The position numbers were made by a program, and so were the translations under genes. Of a stretch of 64,000 bases of DNA, positions 35,149 to 43,389 are shown piece after piece. This DNA is from Pantoea sp. AS-PWVM4 (lineage in GTDB: Bacteria; Pseudomonadota; Gammaproteobacteria; Enterobacterales; Enterobacteriaceae). Every line of letters starts with the position of its first letter. Position 1 is the first letter of the stretch. The DNA is taken from positions 149,321 to 213,320 of the forward strand of contig NZ_ASZC01000015.1 of the NCBI RefSeq assembly GCF_000468095.1, written 5' to 3'. Under the pieces are notes generated by a model. That model was not told where the DNA came from and did not search any database. It saw only the letters and a program-made list of their open reading frames with translations.

Positions 35149-36156
35149 TTAGCCACGCTCCTTCAGCAGCGCCGCGATGTCACTGATACCAAAGCGCACC
35201 GGGTCGGTGGCAGGTACGCCAAACTCGGCACTGACCTCGGCGCAGTAGGCGCGCGCTTCTTCTTCGCTGTAGTTCGAGGTGTTGATAGCGAAACCGGCCA
35301 GTTGCACCGAGTCACTGGTGACGGTGGCGGCGCGCAGGTTAGCTTCCACGCAATCTTTCAGGCTGACCATCGGTTGATGCGGCAGATGGCGCATATGTGG
35401 GCGGCCCATCTCATGACACATCACCAGCCACTGCGGCTGCGCACCGTGGATCAGACCCATCGAAACACCGGCGTAGGACGGATGGAACAAGGAACCCTGG
35501 CCTTCAACGATGTCCCAGTGATCGGCCTCGTTAGCCGGTGACAACGCTTCAACCGCACCCGCGATAAAGTCAGCAATCACCGCATCGATCGCGATACCGG
35601 CACCCGCAACCAGGATACCGGTCTGACCGGTGGCGCGGAAATCTGCGTTCAGGCCGATATCACGCATTGCGGCTTCCAGCGCCAGCGAGGTGTACATCTT
35701 GCCTACTGAGCAGTCGGTGCCGACTGTAAGTACACGCTTACCGGTACGTTTTTTGCCGCTGCCAACGTCCAGCTTCGGACGCATATGGCGGATATCAAAC
35801 AGTTCAACGCCGAATTCCTGTGCCAGCGCCACCAGCTCAGGCTCATCCACCAAACGATGGTGCAGGCCGCTGGCAACATTCATACCGGCTTTGATGGCGT
35901 TGCGCACGGTATCCAGCCAGTGCTGCGGCAGGTAACCACCGGCGTTGGCGGTGCCGAGCACCAGGGTTTTCGCGCCACGCGCTTTGGCGGTGGCGATGTC
36001 GATCTCTTCCAGACCAAGGCTCACAGTGCAGCCAGGCAGTTTGATTTCGCCAACGCACTGCTCAGGACGCCAGACGTGGATGCCGCGCGCGGTTTTAGCC
36101 GCCAGTGGATCGGTTACGTCGCCAAGGAAAAGCAAATAAGGTTGCGGGATCAGCAT
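35149..36156 (-). CDS. dgcN: D-glutamate N-acetyltransferase DgcN (DUF1611 family)
   Basis: A 335-residue DUF1611 protein: N-terminal Rossmann-like domain and a C-terminal P-loop-type domain with VGTDCSVGKMYTSLALE (~145-161) and ATGQTGILVAGAG. In marine bacteria DgcN acetylates D-Glu and DgcA then racemises the product; the adjacent dgcA supports the same role here. It is the first gene of the leftward operon, so a promoter should lie in 36157-36400. The older family label (NAD-dependent epimerase-like) has no biochemical basis known to me. Confidence 0.82.
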   Translation of the reverse strand: MLIPQPYLLFLGDVTDPLAAKTARGIHVWRPEQCVGEIKLPGCTVSLGLEEIDIATAKARGAKTLVLGTANAGGYLPQHWLDTVRNAIKAGMNVASGLHHRLVDEPELVALAQEFGVELFDIRHMRPKLDVGSGKKRTGKRVLTVGTDCSVGKMYTSLALEAAMRDIGLNADFRATGQTGILVAGAGIAIDAVIADFIAGAVEALSPANEADHWDIVEGQGSLFHPSYAGVSMGLIHGAQPQWLVMCHEMGRPHMRHLPHQPMVSLKDCVEANLRAATVTSDSVQLAGFAINTSNYSEEEARAYCAEVSAEFGVPATDPVRFGISDIAALLKERG

Positions 36157-36408
36157 GATGTTTCTCGTATCAGACAGGTGAAAAGGACCTGAGCTGACTA
36201 TTCCATGCTGCTGGCGAGGGTGACGAATGCTTGTTTAGTGGCGGGGTATAACCTCAGGCTATAGCCAGATCTAAATCTGATGACTGAAGGGGTAAAACGA
36301 CGTTTTCAGGGAGAAATTGGGGAGAGAATGCGCGGGAGAGATAAGAAAATCATTGATAATCACCGGTCGATCCCTGACCGCGATTATCGAGGGTTGCGTG
36401 CGGAGCGC

Positions 36409-36486
36409 TTAGTTTAAAGCACCCGGCGGTACGTGTTTGTAAGTTTCAACATAAGCACGAAACACGTATTTGAAGAACCGTTTCAT
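36409..36486 (-). CDS. Candidate small protein, 25 residues
   Basis: Reads MKRFFKYVFRAYVE and ends in PPGALN; basic, amphipathic, with no full membrane segment. ATG at 36486, with CAGGTG 5 bases upstream and a strong predicted promoter 41 bp further up (36527-36555). I do not recognise it. A longer frame through the same codons has no ribosome binding site and would start before the promoter. The leader alone could instead be a small RNA. Support is circumstantial. Confidence 0.4.
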   Translation of the reverse strand: MKRFFKYVFRAYVETYKHVPPGALN

Positions 36487-36526
36487 AAAGCACCTGATTA
36501 AAAATAAGTTGAGAAATACTAAAAAA

Positions 36527-36555
36527 AGTATATCCCCAGCCTGTTTTTTAAGCAA
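36527..36555 (-). promoter_or_regulatory. Predicted sigma-70 promoter
   Basis: TTGCTT (36550-36555), 17-bp spacer, TATACT (36527-36532) on the minus strand, a near-consensus match. Just upstream TGTGATCTGGTTCAAA resembles one half of a CRP site. The first open frame downstream is the 25-codon candidate at 36486. Confidence 0.55.
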
Positions 36556-36623
36556 GAAACTTTGAACCAGATCACAAAATTGCAGGTTTTTCGCATCTGC
36601 ACAATCTGCCGATACGAAAGACC

Positions 36624-37196
36624 TTAACTGAACCAACCCAGATGTTCCACCAGAATGGTGGAACCGATACAAATCAGGACAACGCCCCCCAGCACTTCCG
36701 CCCATTTGCCCAATACCGGGCCAATAAAGCGTCCCACCATCACGCCGGTGGTCGCCATCACGGTGGTGGCTGCGCCGATGGTGATAGCGGTCATCACGAT
36801 GTTCACCTGCAAAAACGCCAGGCCAACACCCACCGCCAGGGCATCCAGACTGGTGGCTACCGCGGTTAACGCCAGCACCATAAAACCGTGACGCTGCGGC
36901 GGATCACAGGGTTCACCGGCGGTCTGACTTAAGCCCGCCATCATCATACGGCCACCGAGCAGCGTCAGCAGGCCAAAGGCCAGCCAGTGATCCCATGCCA
37001 TCACATAACGACTGGCCGCCAGGCCAATTGCCCAACCAATCAGCGGGGTGAGCATTTCAATCACACCGAAAATCAGACCGGTGCGCAGTGCCTCTTTAAA
37101 ATCTGGACGATGCAGTGACGCGCCTTTGCCAAGTGCTGCGGCGAAAGCGTCCATTGACATACCAAAGGCCAGAATCAGGGTTGCGATAAATGTCAT
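36624..37196 (-). CDS. mntP: Manganese efflux pump MntP
   Basis: A 190-residue inner-membrane exporter with six helices: two related three-helix halves, each with an acidic metal-site motif, [18 protein letters not shown] at the N-terminus and [20 protein letters not shown] in the middle. It exports excess Mn2+. An MntR-type box lies 134 bp upstream and the leader is structured, so both MntR and a leader element may control it. Confidence 0.93.
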   Translation of the reverse strand: MTFIATLILAFGMSMDAFAAALGKGASLHRPDFKEALRTGLIFGVIEMLTPLIGWAIGLAASRYVMAWDHWLAFGLLTLLGGRMMMAGLSQTAGEPCDPPQRHGFMVLALTAVATSLDALAVGVGLAFLQVNIVMTAITIGAATTVMATTGVMVGRFIGPVLGKWAEVLGGVVLICIGSTILVEHLGWFS

Positions 37197-37329
37197 GATT
37201 TTTCAGTCGACGCGGAGCAAAAGGCGTATAAGCCTGGAGTTTGTCCGCATTTATTGTTCAGTAATGAAAAAGTGCGCGCAGTCTAGCACGCAAATTAACT
37301 AAAAAAAAGACAGTAAAATCAGGGCTTTA

Positions 37330-37350
37330 AGTATAGCAAAGGCTATAACT
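37330..37350. promoter_or_regulatory. MntR box upstream of mntP
   Basis: TATAGCAAAGGCTATA within 37332-37347 is an interrupted palindrome matching the enterobacterial MntR operator pattern (TAGC, AAAG, GCTA). In E. coli MntR with Mn2+ raises mntP expression; the same is inferred here. Confidence 0.72.
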
Positions 37351-37482
37351 CTTAACTCTCGCTATTTCTGCTGCTAAGTCGATGGAATAGAAGAAAATTA
37401 TTCAGCCTGTCGTCCCAGGGATTGCGCCCTGTGGGGCTTTGTGCGCTAATGCCCGCGCGGCTTGATGCTATTGCACGAATTC

Positions 37483-37550
37483 GTAGCGGCGCGATTTATC
37501 GCGTTGTATTCCTGGGTGATGTAAACCCGCGCGATAAATCGCGCCGCTAC
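37483..37550. repeat. REP-like pair, arms in the opposite arrangement
   Basis: Arms at 37483-37503 and 37529-37550 with the GTAGCGG tail on the outer left and CCGCTAC on the outer right and 25 bp between cores, as at 177-235. Most other pairs have the tails facing inward. Confidence 0.85.
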
Positions 37551-37582
37551 GGTATATGCGCGACTTGTTGTGGAATTTTGCG

Positions 37583-37825
37583 ATGAAAAACCCGTTAGAA
37601 ACCCTGATTATCCCTGGTGGCATTTTACTGCTGGGCTTTCTCTCCGCGCTGCTGCTGCCTGCGCCAGCCTTTAGTCTGGTGATGGCAAAGAGCCTGCAAA
37701 CCCGCTTTCATTTGCAGGATCTGAATCAGCTTTACACCATTGTGTTTTGTCTGTGGTTTTTACTGCTGGGCGCGATTGAATTTTTCGTTATTCGCTTCGT
37801 CTGGCGACGCTGGTTCAGGCAGTAA
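37583..37825 (+). CDS. Small inner-membrane protein, function unknown
   Basis: 80 residues with two membrane segments (LETLIIPGGILLLGFLSALL and IVFCLWFLLLGAIEFFVIRF) and a basic C-terminus WRRWFRQ. I do not recognise the family. The start is the ATG at 37583; the nine codons before it overlap the REP tail and are discarded. Its stop overlaps the 3' end of the converging azoR gene by 11 bp. Codon use looks ordinary. Confidence 0.6.
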   Translation: MKNPLETLIIPGGILLLGFLSALLLPAPAFSLVMAKSLQTRFHLQDLNQLYTIVFCLWFLLLGAIEFFVIRFVWRRWFRQ

Positions 37826-38459
37826 CCGCAGCATCGGCCCATTGCGTCACCACCGCATCCAGATCGCGATACGCCTGCGCCAGGCCCGCTTCCCGTGAGG
37901 CCTGGTCCGCAAATGCCAGCGGTTCCGCATTGACAAACTGCGGTGCCTGGATGCCGATAAAGCCAAAGGCAGCGCGCAGGGCGGGCGTTAAGGCGTCCAT
38001 GTCAGCATAGGGCGAACCCGGTTGCAGGCTTGCCCCACGCGTGGTCAGAAACAGCGCTTTCTGGCGCGTCAGATTTCCAATCACATTTTGTTGTTCATCA
38101 AAGTGATACGTCAGATTGGTGCGAATAATGGCATCAATATAGGCTTTGAAGGCCGACGGCATACTCCAGTTGTACATCGGCATAGCGAACAGCAAGGCAT
38201 CGGCATCGAGCAGTTGCGCACACAGGCGATCGGAATCTGCCAGCACCGCTTTCATACGTGGCGTGCGTTGGTCCTCCGGTGTGTAAGTCGCCTGGGCAAA
38301 CTCCCCGCTGACATGGCTCACCGGATGCTGGTCCAGATCGAGATACTCCACCTGCAACGCAGGCAGCTGCGCCTGCAAACGCTCAACAAAATAACGACTT
38401 AACGCGCGAGAGTTGGATTTGGCACCTTTTGGGCTGACATCAACGTGTAACAGTTTCAT
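37815..38459 (-). CDS. azoR: FMN-dependent NADH:azo/quinone oxidoreductase AzoR
   Basis: A 214-residue flavodoxin-fold enzyme reducing quinones and azo compounds with NADH. The FMN-binding start LLHVDVSPKGAKSNSRALSR, AMPMYNWSMPSAFKAYIDAI and LTTRGASLQPGSPYADMD are typical. ATG at 38459 with GAGGAA upstream; the frame opens one GTG codon earlier. The MocR-type regulator gene lies 81 bp upstream on the same strand and may control it. Confidence 0.88.
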   Translation of the reverse strand: MKLLHVDVSPKGAKSNSRALSRYFVERLQAQLPALQVEYLDLDQHPVSHVSGEFAQATYTPEDQRTPRMKAVLADSDRLCAQLLDADALLFAMPMYNWSMPSAFKAYIDAIIRTNLTYHFDEQQNVIGNLTRQKALFLTTRGASLQPGSPYADMDALTPALRAAFGFIGIQAPQFVNAEPLAFADQASREAGLAQAYRDLDAVVTQWADAAVTA

Positions 38460-38540
38460 CACTCAGATTCCTCATTCGTTGCAATGAGGCGTACCTTAAT
38501 CCTCCCATTGGACCAGTAAAAGGCACAAGAATGCGGTTTT

Positions 38541-39983
38541 TTACTGGTCCATGCGCGGTTGATGCGCATCCACCAGCCATTTCAGCCGTTCGGCACAGCG
38601 CGCAAACCCTTCGCGCGGTAACTGGGTCACCCCCAGCAGGAAACCATATTGTCGCCCGGTTTCGTGTTGAAACCAGATGGAGAGCGGTGAAGGTGCCAGG
38701 CCATAGGCCAGCGCCTCACGGGCAATTTGCTGGTCTGGCGTGCCTGCGGGCAAACGGACAATCACTGCCAGACCGGCGCGTTGAACATCAGTAAAATGCG
38801 GGCGTAATGCCGCAACAATCCCCTCCAGCCGCTCATGATAGACCCGCTTCATACACCGCAAATGGCGCAGGAAATGGCCCTCACGCAGGAATTCCGCTAC
38901 CGCGTCATGCAGCAGCGCAGAGGAGGCGGGTGCCAGCAGTGCGCTGGTGTCGGCAAAGCGCGCCGCCAGACCGGGCGGCACCACGACAAATCCCAGCCGC
39001 AGGCTGGGGCTGAGGGTTTTACTGAAGGTACCGACGTGGATCACTCGTCCGTCGCTATCCATCGCCGCCAGCGCCGGAGCGGCACGGCTGCCGAGTTGCA
39101 GTTCGCCGAGATAATCATCTTCCACGATCCAGCGCTGTTGGGAGCTGGCCCATGCCAGCAACGCCTGGCGGCGCGCCAGCGAGAGCGTTACCCCAAGCGG
39201 TGCCTGCTGTCCGGCCGTGACCAGGGCAAATGCAGCATCAGGCGCGCGTACCTTCCCCTCCTCCACCCGCAAGCCTTCAGCATCCACCGGGATGCCGACC
39301 GGCGTTACATGCATGTGCTGCAATGCCGCGCGTGCCAGCATAAAACCGGGTTCTTCCATCCATGCCTGTTGACCGTGTAAACCGAGCGCCAGCGCAATCA
39401 AACCCAGCGCGCCCGCGTAGCCATTGGTTACCAGGATCTGACTTGCCTGGCAATGAATCCCGCGCGCCACCGCCAGATAGCCCACCAGCGCCTGGCGCAG
39501 CGCAAGGCTGCCACGCGGATCGGGATAGCCGCGTGACTGGCTGGCCTGCTGGCGCGCCTGCCGTTGTACTACGCGTGTCCAGACTTTGGCCGGAAAAGCG
39601 TCGCTGGCGGGGACGCCCATCTGGAAAGTCAGCGGCGCCGTGTCGAAGTCATACACCATGTCGAGCAGAGCGGACCCTGTCGCAGCCACCGCCGCGCGCG
39701 GCGGCTGGCTTAACGCCGCAGCCGCCACAAAGGTGCCCGCCGCCCCTTTTGCCACCAACAATTGGCTATCTACCAACATGTCATACGCGCGACGCACCGT
39801 GCCGCGCGCCACACCCAGTTGCACTGCCAGATCGCGGCATGATGGCAAGCGCGCACCGGCCACCAGTTGCCCTTCGGCAATCGCCATGCTGAGTTGCTGG
39901 TGCAGTTGTTCACTCAACCCCCGCGTATCGCTGCGATCCAATGTCAGGGCGAATGGACCACTGCTTTTGTCATTTTTTGGCAC
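38541..39983 (-). CDS. MocR-type regulator (GntR DNA-binding + aminotransferase domains)
   Basis: A 480-residue fusion: winged helix at ~15-80 (LVAGARLPSCRDLAVQLGVARGTVRRAYDMLVDSQLL), then a fold-type I aminotransferase domain whose PLP lysine is in VGTFSKTLSPSLRLGF. MocR proteins use PLP or an amine as effector rather than catalysing a reaction. GTG start with CGGAG upstream. It is divergent from the AhpD-like gene (64 bp apart) and upstream of azoR, so either may be its target. Confidence 0.88.
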   Translation of the reverse strand: MPKNDKSSGPFALTLDRSDTRGLSEQLHQQLSMAIAEGQLVAGARLPSCRDLAVQLGVARGTVRRAYDMLVDSQLLVAKGAAGTFVAAAALSQPPRAAVAATGSALLDMVYDFDTAPLTFQMGVPASDAFPAKVWTRVVQRQARQQASQSRGYPDPRGSLALRQALVGYLAVARGIHCQASQILVTNGYAGALGLIALALGLHGQQAWMEEPGFMLARAALQHMHVTPVGIPVDAEGLRVEEGKVRAPDAAFALVTAGQQAPLGVTLSLARRQALLAWASSQQRWIVEDDYLGELQLGSRAAPALAAMDSDGRVIHVGTFSKTLSPSLRLGFVVVPPGLAARFADTSALLAPASSALLHDAVAEFLREGHFLRHLRCMKRVYHERLEGIVAALRPHFTDVQRAGLAVIVRLPAGTPDQQIAREALAYGLAPSPLSIWFQHETGRQYGFLLGVTQLPREGFARCAERLKWLVDAHQPRMDQ

Positions 39984-40047
39984 TTTTGTTGCTCCATACG
40001 GCAGTGAACAATGCAGATGAAAACCTTAACTGATTGAGGAACGAAAG

Positions 40048-40503
40048 ATGAGCCAACGTATCGATTTTTACAGCGCCGCGCCCGGTGCGATGAAAGCCCT
40101 GGGTGGCGTTTATAGCTATCTGACACAAACCGACCTGTCGCACAGCCTGCTGGAGCTGGTATTTCTGCGCGTTTCGCAGATTAACGGCTGTGCTTACTGC
40201 ATCGATATGCACACCCAGGCACTGCACAAAGCCGACATGCCGTGGCACAAAATTGTGTTAACCCAGGTATGGCATGAATCAGGCACGCTGTTTGATGCCC
40301 GCGAACAGGCAGCGCTGGCGTGGGCCGAGAGCCTGACGCTGATTGCCAGCCAGGGTGCGCCCGAGGCGTTGTTTGCACAAGTGAAAGCGGTGTTCAGCGA
40401 TAAGGAGATTGTGGATCTCAACGTGGCAATCGGTTTGATGAATACCTATAACCGGCTGGCGATCAGTCTGAAAAAGTTACCCGATAGTGCACCGCGTGAT
40501 TGA
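40048..40503 (+). CDS. Carboxymuconolactone decarboxylase/AhpD-family protein
   Basis: 151 residues with the active-site pattern of AhpD-like peroxidases, SQINGCAYCIDMHTQAL: Cys-x-x-Cys plus a downstream His. Such proteins reduce peroxides or act on cyclic lactones. GAGGAACGAAAG precedes the ATG. Divergent from the MocR gene, which is its probable regulator. The stop is followed by a GC-rich hairpin without a T run. Confidence 0.85.
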   Translation: MSQRIDFYSAAPGAMKALGGVYSYLTQTDLSHSLLELVFLRVSQINGCAYCIDMHTQALHKADMPWHKIVLTQVWHESGTLFDAREQAALAWAESLTLIASQGAPEALFAQVKAVFSDKEIVDLNVAIGLMNTYNRLAISLKKLPDSAPRD

Positions 40504-41012
40504 AATTTCTTCTGACGGGCGCGGTAGCTCGCGCCTGAATAAGTCATCACACAAATGTAACATTATTTTTACACAATCAGGCGAAATATCGCGCAACATA
40601 AAAATCGCATAAAAAATCAATTTTCTTTAAATTCAATATTATCATAATGTTAACATTAACCTTTTGGTGTTAACCCCGTAAAAATCCGCACAAAAGCATC
40701 ACAATGTCGCAACATAGACATTGCCGTAACCGTCTGATTAAGGGATAAAAATCCCTTATGACAAGCGGGTTCCGCCGATTAATTCTTATGCTGAATCATT
40801 TCTGCCTTTAAAAAATAAACAAACGTTTAATTCCGATACGAGAATGTTATATTCGAATGACTATGCATAACGTGCAGTTAACCGTTAGCACCCCCACGAC
40901 TTAACCTGAGTCTTAACCTTTGAGAAACGGCGCGACGCGCTCGAAAGAAGCGTGGCTGTTTCGCCTGCGAACCTGTTGAACTTCAGGTCAACAGAAGAGG
41001 AGATGTCGCCTC
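40504..41012. promoter_or_regulatory. Long AT-rich control region upstream of mqo
   Basis: 509 bp without a gene. It begins with a hairpin (GGCGCG, 6-nt loop, CGCGCC, ~40517-40534). Further on are GTTAAC at 40649-40654 and 40669-40674 with ATTAAC between, which loosely resembles an ArcA site; an AAGGGATAAAAATCCCTT hairpin at 40740-40757; and a possible -10 TATATT at 40848-40853. The exact promoter is uncertain. Confidence 0.45.
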
Positions 41013-42626
41013 ATGAGCAAAACTGCGGTAAATCTGGCGCTGGCAGTAAGCGCCGCTGGCATGGAAAGCGCAAACCTTCAGGAACGAAAAGACGTTGATG
41101 TGCTGTTAATTGGCGCTGGCGTCATGAGCGCTACTTTAGGAACCTGGTTGCAAGACCTGGAGCCGGATTGGTCTATTGAGATGGTCGAACGCCTGGCAAC
41201 GGTAGCGGAAGAGTCATCCAATGGCTGGAACAATGCCGGTACCGGTCACGCTGCCCTGGCGGAGCTGAACTACACGCCGCAGAAGGCGGATGGCGGCATC
41301 GATATTTCTAAAGCGGTGGCGATTAACGAATCGTTCCAGATTTCCCGTCAGTTCTGGGCGTATCACGTTCAGAAAGGCAATCTGCGCAATCCGAAAAGCT
41401 TTATCCACAGTACGCCGCACATGAGCTTCGTCTGGGGCGACGACAACGTCGAATTCCTGCGCAAACGTTTCCAGGCGCTGCAAAAAAGCACCCTGTTCCG
41501 TGGCATGGAATACTCAGAAGAACGCGATCAAATCACGCAGTGGATTCCGCTGGTGATGAATGGTCGCGACAAAAAACAGAAAGTGGCTGCCACCTGGACC
41601 GAAATGGGCACCGACGTGAACTTCGGTGAAGTGACGCGCCAGCTGATCGCCGCCCTGGAGAAGAAAGCCAATTTCCGCCTGCGGATGCGCCAGGAAGTGC
41701 GTGATATCAAGCGCCTGAGTGATGGTCGCTGGCAGGTTAGCCTGTTTAATCCCGACAGTGGCGAAAGCCGTGTGCTCAACGCCCGTCAGCTGTTTATCGG
41801 CGCAGGCGGCGCGGCACTGCCGCTGCTGCAAAAATCGGGCATCCCGGAAGTGAAAGGCTATGCCGGTTTCCCGGTGGGCGGCTCGTTCCTGGTGACAGAG
41901 AACCCGGACGTGGTGCAGCAGCATATGGCGAAGGTGTATGGCAAAGCCTCTGTCGGCGCACCACCGATGTCCGTGCCGCACGTTGATACCCGCGTGCTGG
42001 ATGGCAAGCAGGTGCTGCTGTTTGGTCCCTTCGCCACCTTCTCCACCAAATTCCTCAAGCAAGGTTCGCTGCTGGATATGTTCGGCGCGATGAATGGCAG
42101 CAACCTGATGCCAATGATGCAGGTTGGGCTGAAAAACTTCGATCTGGTGAAATATCTGGTTGATCAGGTGCTGCAAAGCGACAGCGATCGTATGGACGCC
42201 CTGCGCGCCTATGTACCGCAGGCGAAGCAGGAAGACTGGCGTCTGGTGACGGCAGGTCAACGCGTGCAGATCATCAAGAACGATGAGAAAGACGGCGGCG
42301 TGTTGCGTCTTGGCACCGAAGTGGTCACCTCACAAGATGGCACGATTTCGGCGCTGCTGGGCGCATCACCGGGGGCATCGACTGCCGCACCGATTATGCT
42401 GGAGCTGATGGCGAAGGCCTTCCCGGAGCAGATGCGTTCGCCTGAGTGGCAGACCAAAATCCGCACGGTTATTCCATCCTGGGGCCGTAAGCTCAACGGT
42501 GACGTGGCACTGACCGAGAAAGTATTGGCAGAAACCAGTCGCGTGCTGCAACTCGATTACGCACCGGTGACACCGATGGCCGCGAACGACGAAGGCCGCG
42601 AAACCGCGCACGTCGTCGGCAAGTAA
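41013..42626 (+). CDS. mqo: Malate:quinone oxidoreductase
   Basis: A 537-residue FAD enzyme on the inner face of the membrane, oxidising L-malate to oxaloacetate and passing electrons to quinone. Motifs: FAD-binding [20 protein letters not shown] (~28-47), [17 protein letters not shown], and [17 protein letters not shown]. Length and blocks match E. coli Mqo, with a slightly extended N-terminus. AGAGGAGAT lies upstream. It is a single gene, ending in a hairpin shared with the converging lysE-like gene. Confidence 0.95.
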   Translation: MSKTAVNLALAVSAAGMESANLQERKDVDVLLIGAGVMSATLGTWLQDLEPDWSIEMVERLATVAEESSNGWNNAGTGHAALAELNYTPQKADGGIDISKAVAINESFQISRQFWAYHVQKGNLRNPKSFIHSTPHMSFVWGDDNVEFLRKRFQALQKSTLFRGMEYSEERDQITQWIPLVMNGRDKKQKVAATWTEMGTDVNFGEVTRQLIAALEKKANFRLRMRQEVRDIKRLSDGRWQVSLFNPDSGESRVLNARQLFIGAGGAALPLLQKSGIPEVKGYAGFPVGGSFLVTENPDVVQQHMAKVYGKASVGAPPMSVPHVDTRVLDGKQVLLFGPFATFSTKFLKQGSLLDMFGAMNGSNLMPMMQVGLKNFDLVKYLVDQVLQSDSDRMDALRAYVPQAKQEDWRLVTAGQRVQIIKNDEKDGGVLRLGTEVVTSQDGTISALLGASPGASTAAPIMLELMAKAFPEQMRSPEWQTKIRTVIPSWGRKLNGDVALTEKVLAETSRVLQLDYAPVTPMAANDEGRETAHVVGK

Positions 42627-42634
42627 ATACCTGT

Positions 42635-42658
42635 AACGGCGCGGTTGATCGCGCCGTT
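42635..42658. terminator. Bidirectional hairpin between mqo and the LysE-family gene
   Basis: AACGGCGCG (42635-42643), 6-nt loop, CGCGCCGTT (42650-42658), between two converging genes. The T tract is short, so termination strength is uncertain. Confidence 0.6.
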
Positions 42659-42666
42659 TCGTATTC

Positions 42667-43254
42667 TTACACCAACTGCAACGCGTCGTACAACATCCAC
42701 CCGGTCGTCACCACCAGCGACAACGCCATCAGGCTGTTGAAGGCCTGGCGCTTCCACGCAATTTGCAGGTGGCTGCGCAAGCGATCTCCCAGCGCCGCCC
42801 AGATCAAAATGCACGGCAGGTTCAGCAGCGCAAATCCCACCACGATCGCCGCCACCCCATTGCTGTTGGCATACATCAACGCCACGTTACTCGCCATTAA
42901 CCAGGCTTTGGGATTGACCGCCTGAAACAAGGCACCACTCAGGATGGTCATCGGCTGAACGCTGTCTCGTGCCTCGGGCGCTCCCGCACGAAAAATCTTC
43001 CACGACAGCCAAAGCAGGTAGCCACATCCCACCAGCGTTAACGGCAGGCGAATCGCGCTCATCCAGTGCAGCAGCACCTCCAGCGCTACCCCCGCCAGTA
43101 CCACCTGCATCGCACAGCCCAGCATAATGCCGAACACCATCGGCAACGTACGCTTAAAGCCAAAATTCACCCCGGAAGTGGCAAGCAGCAGGTTGTTCGG
43201 GCCGGGGGTGATCGACATAACGGTGACATAACTGAAGAAAGAGGGATCGAGCAT
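42667..43254 (-). CDS. LysE/RhtB-family amino acid exporter
   Basis: A 195-residue inner-membrane exporter with the family start SITPGPNNLLLATSGVNFGFKRTLP and six expected helices. Substrates in the family are lysine, threonine, homoserine, cysteine or similar. It is divergent from a MocR-type regulator (135 bp apart); MocR proteins often control a divergently transcribed transporter, so the pair is probably one functional unit. Confidence 0.9.
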   Translation of the reverse strand: MLDPSFFSYVTVMSITPGPNNLLLATSGVNFGFKRTLPMVFGIMLGCAMQVVLAGVALEVLLHWMSAIRLPLTLVGCGYLLWLSWKIFRAGAPEARDSVQPMTILSGALFQAVNPKAWLMASNVALMYANSNGVAAIVVGFALLNLPCILIWAALGDRLRSHLQIAWKRQAFNSLMALSLVVTTGWMLYDALQLV

Positions 43255-43389
43255 GATGCAGTTCCTGATTGATCAACATGACTTCATGCTAATCGTCACA
43301 ACGCAATGGAAACAGAGACACAAAATGACTATTGTTATGGTTACAGTTTGCCAAATTGATAATTGTACCCATCAAATGCGGAGGCTTTT

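Larger units (their letters stand above)
36157..36623. other. Intergenic stretch with a candidate small gene
   Basis: AT-rich for this genome. The right part carries the promoter and 25-codon reading frame described separately; the left part must hold the promoter for the dgcN operon. I found no terminator of the mntP unit and no repeat element. Confidence 0.4.
37197..37582. other. mntP leader and divergent intergenic region
   Basis: Holds, right to left, a REP pair, the MntR-type box and a ~130-nt mntP leader. In RNA sense the leader can fold GCGGA...TCCGC around an inner AGGC-TTATAC-GCCT hairpin (37209-37248). The hallmark GGGGAGTA of the yybP-ykoY manganese riboswitch is not obvious, so I do not call one. 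No obvious ribosome binding site precedes the mntP ATG. Confidence 0.5.

Noticed and set aside
16920..36156. Prophage or integrative element
   Set aside because: No integrase, phage genes, tRNA-flanked repeats or attachment-site duplication could be seen; base composition resembles the neighbours.
37197..37330. yybP-ykoY manganese riboswitch upstream of mntP
   Set aside because: The hallmark GGGGAGTA motif is not visible; kept only as an open question about the structured leader.
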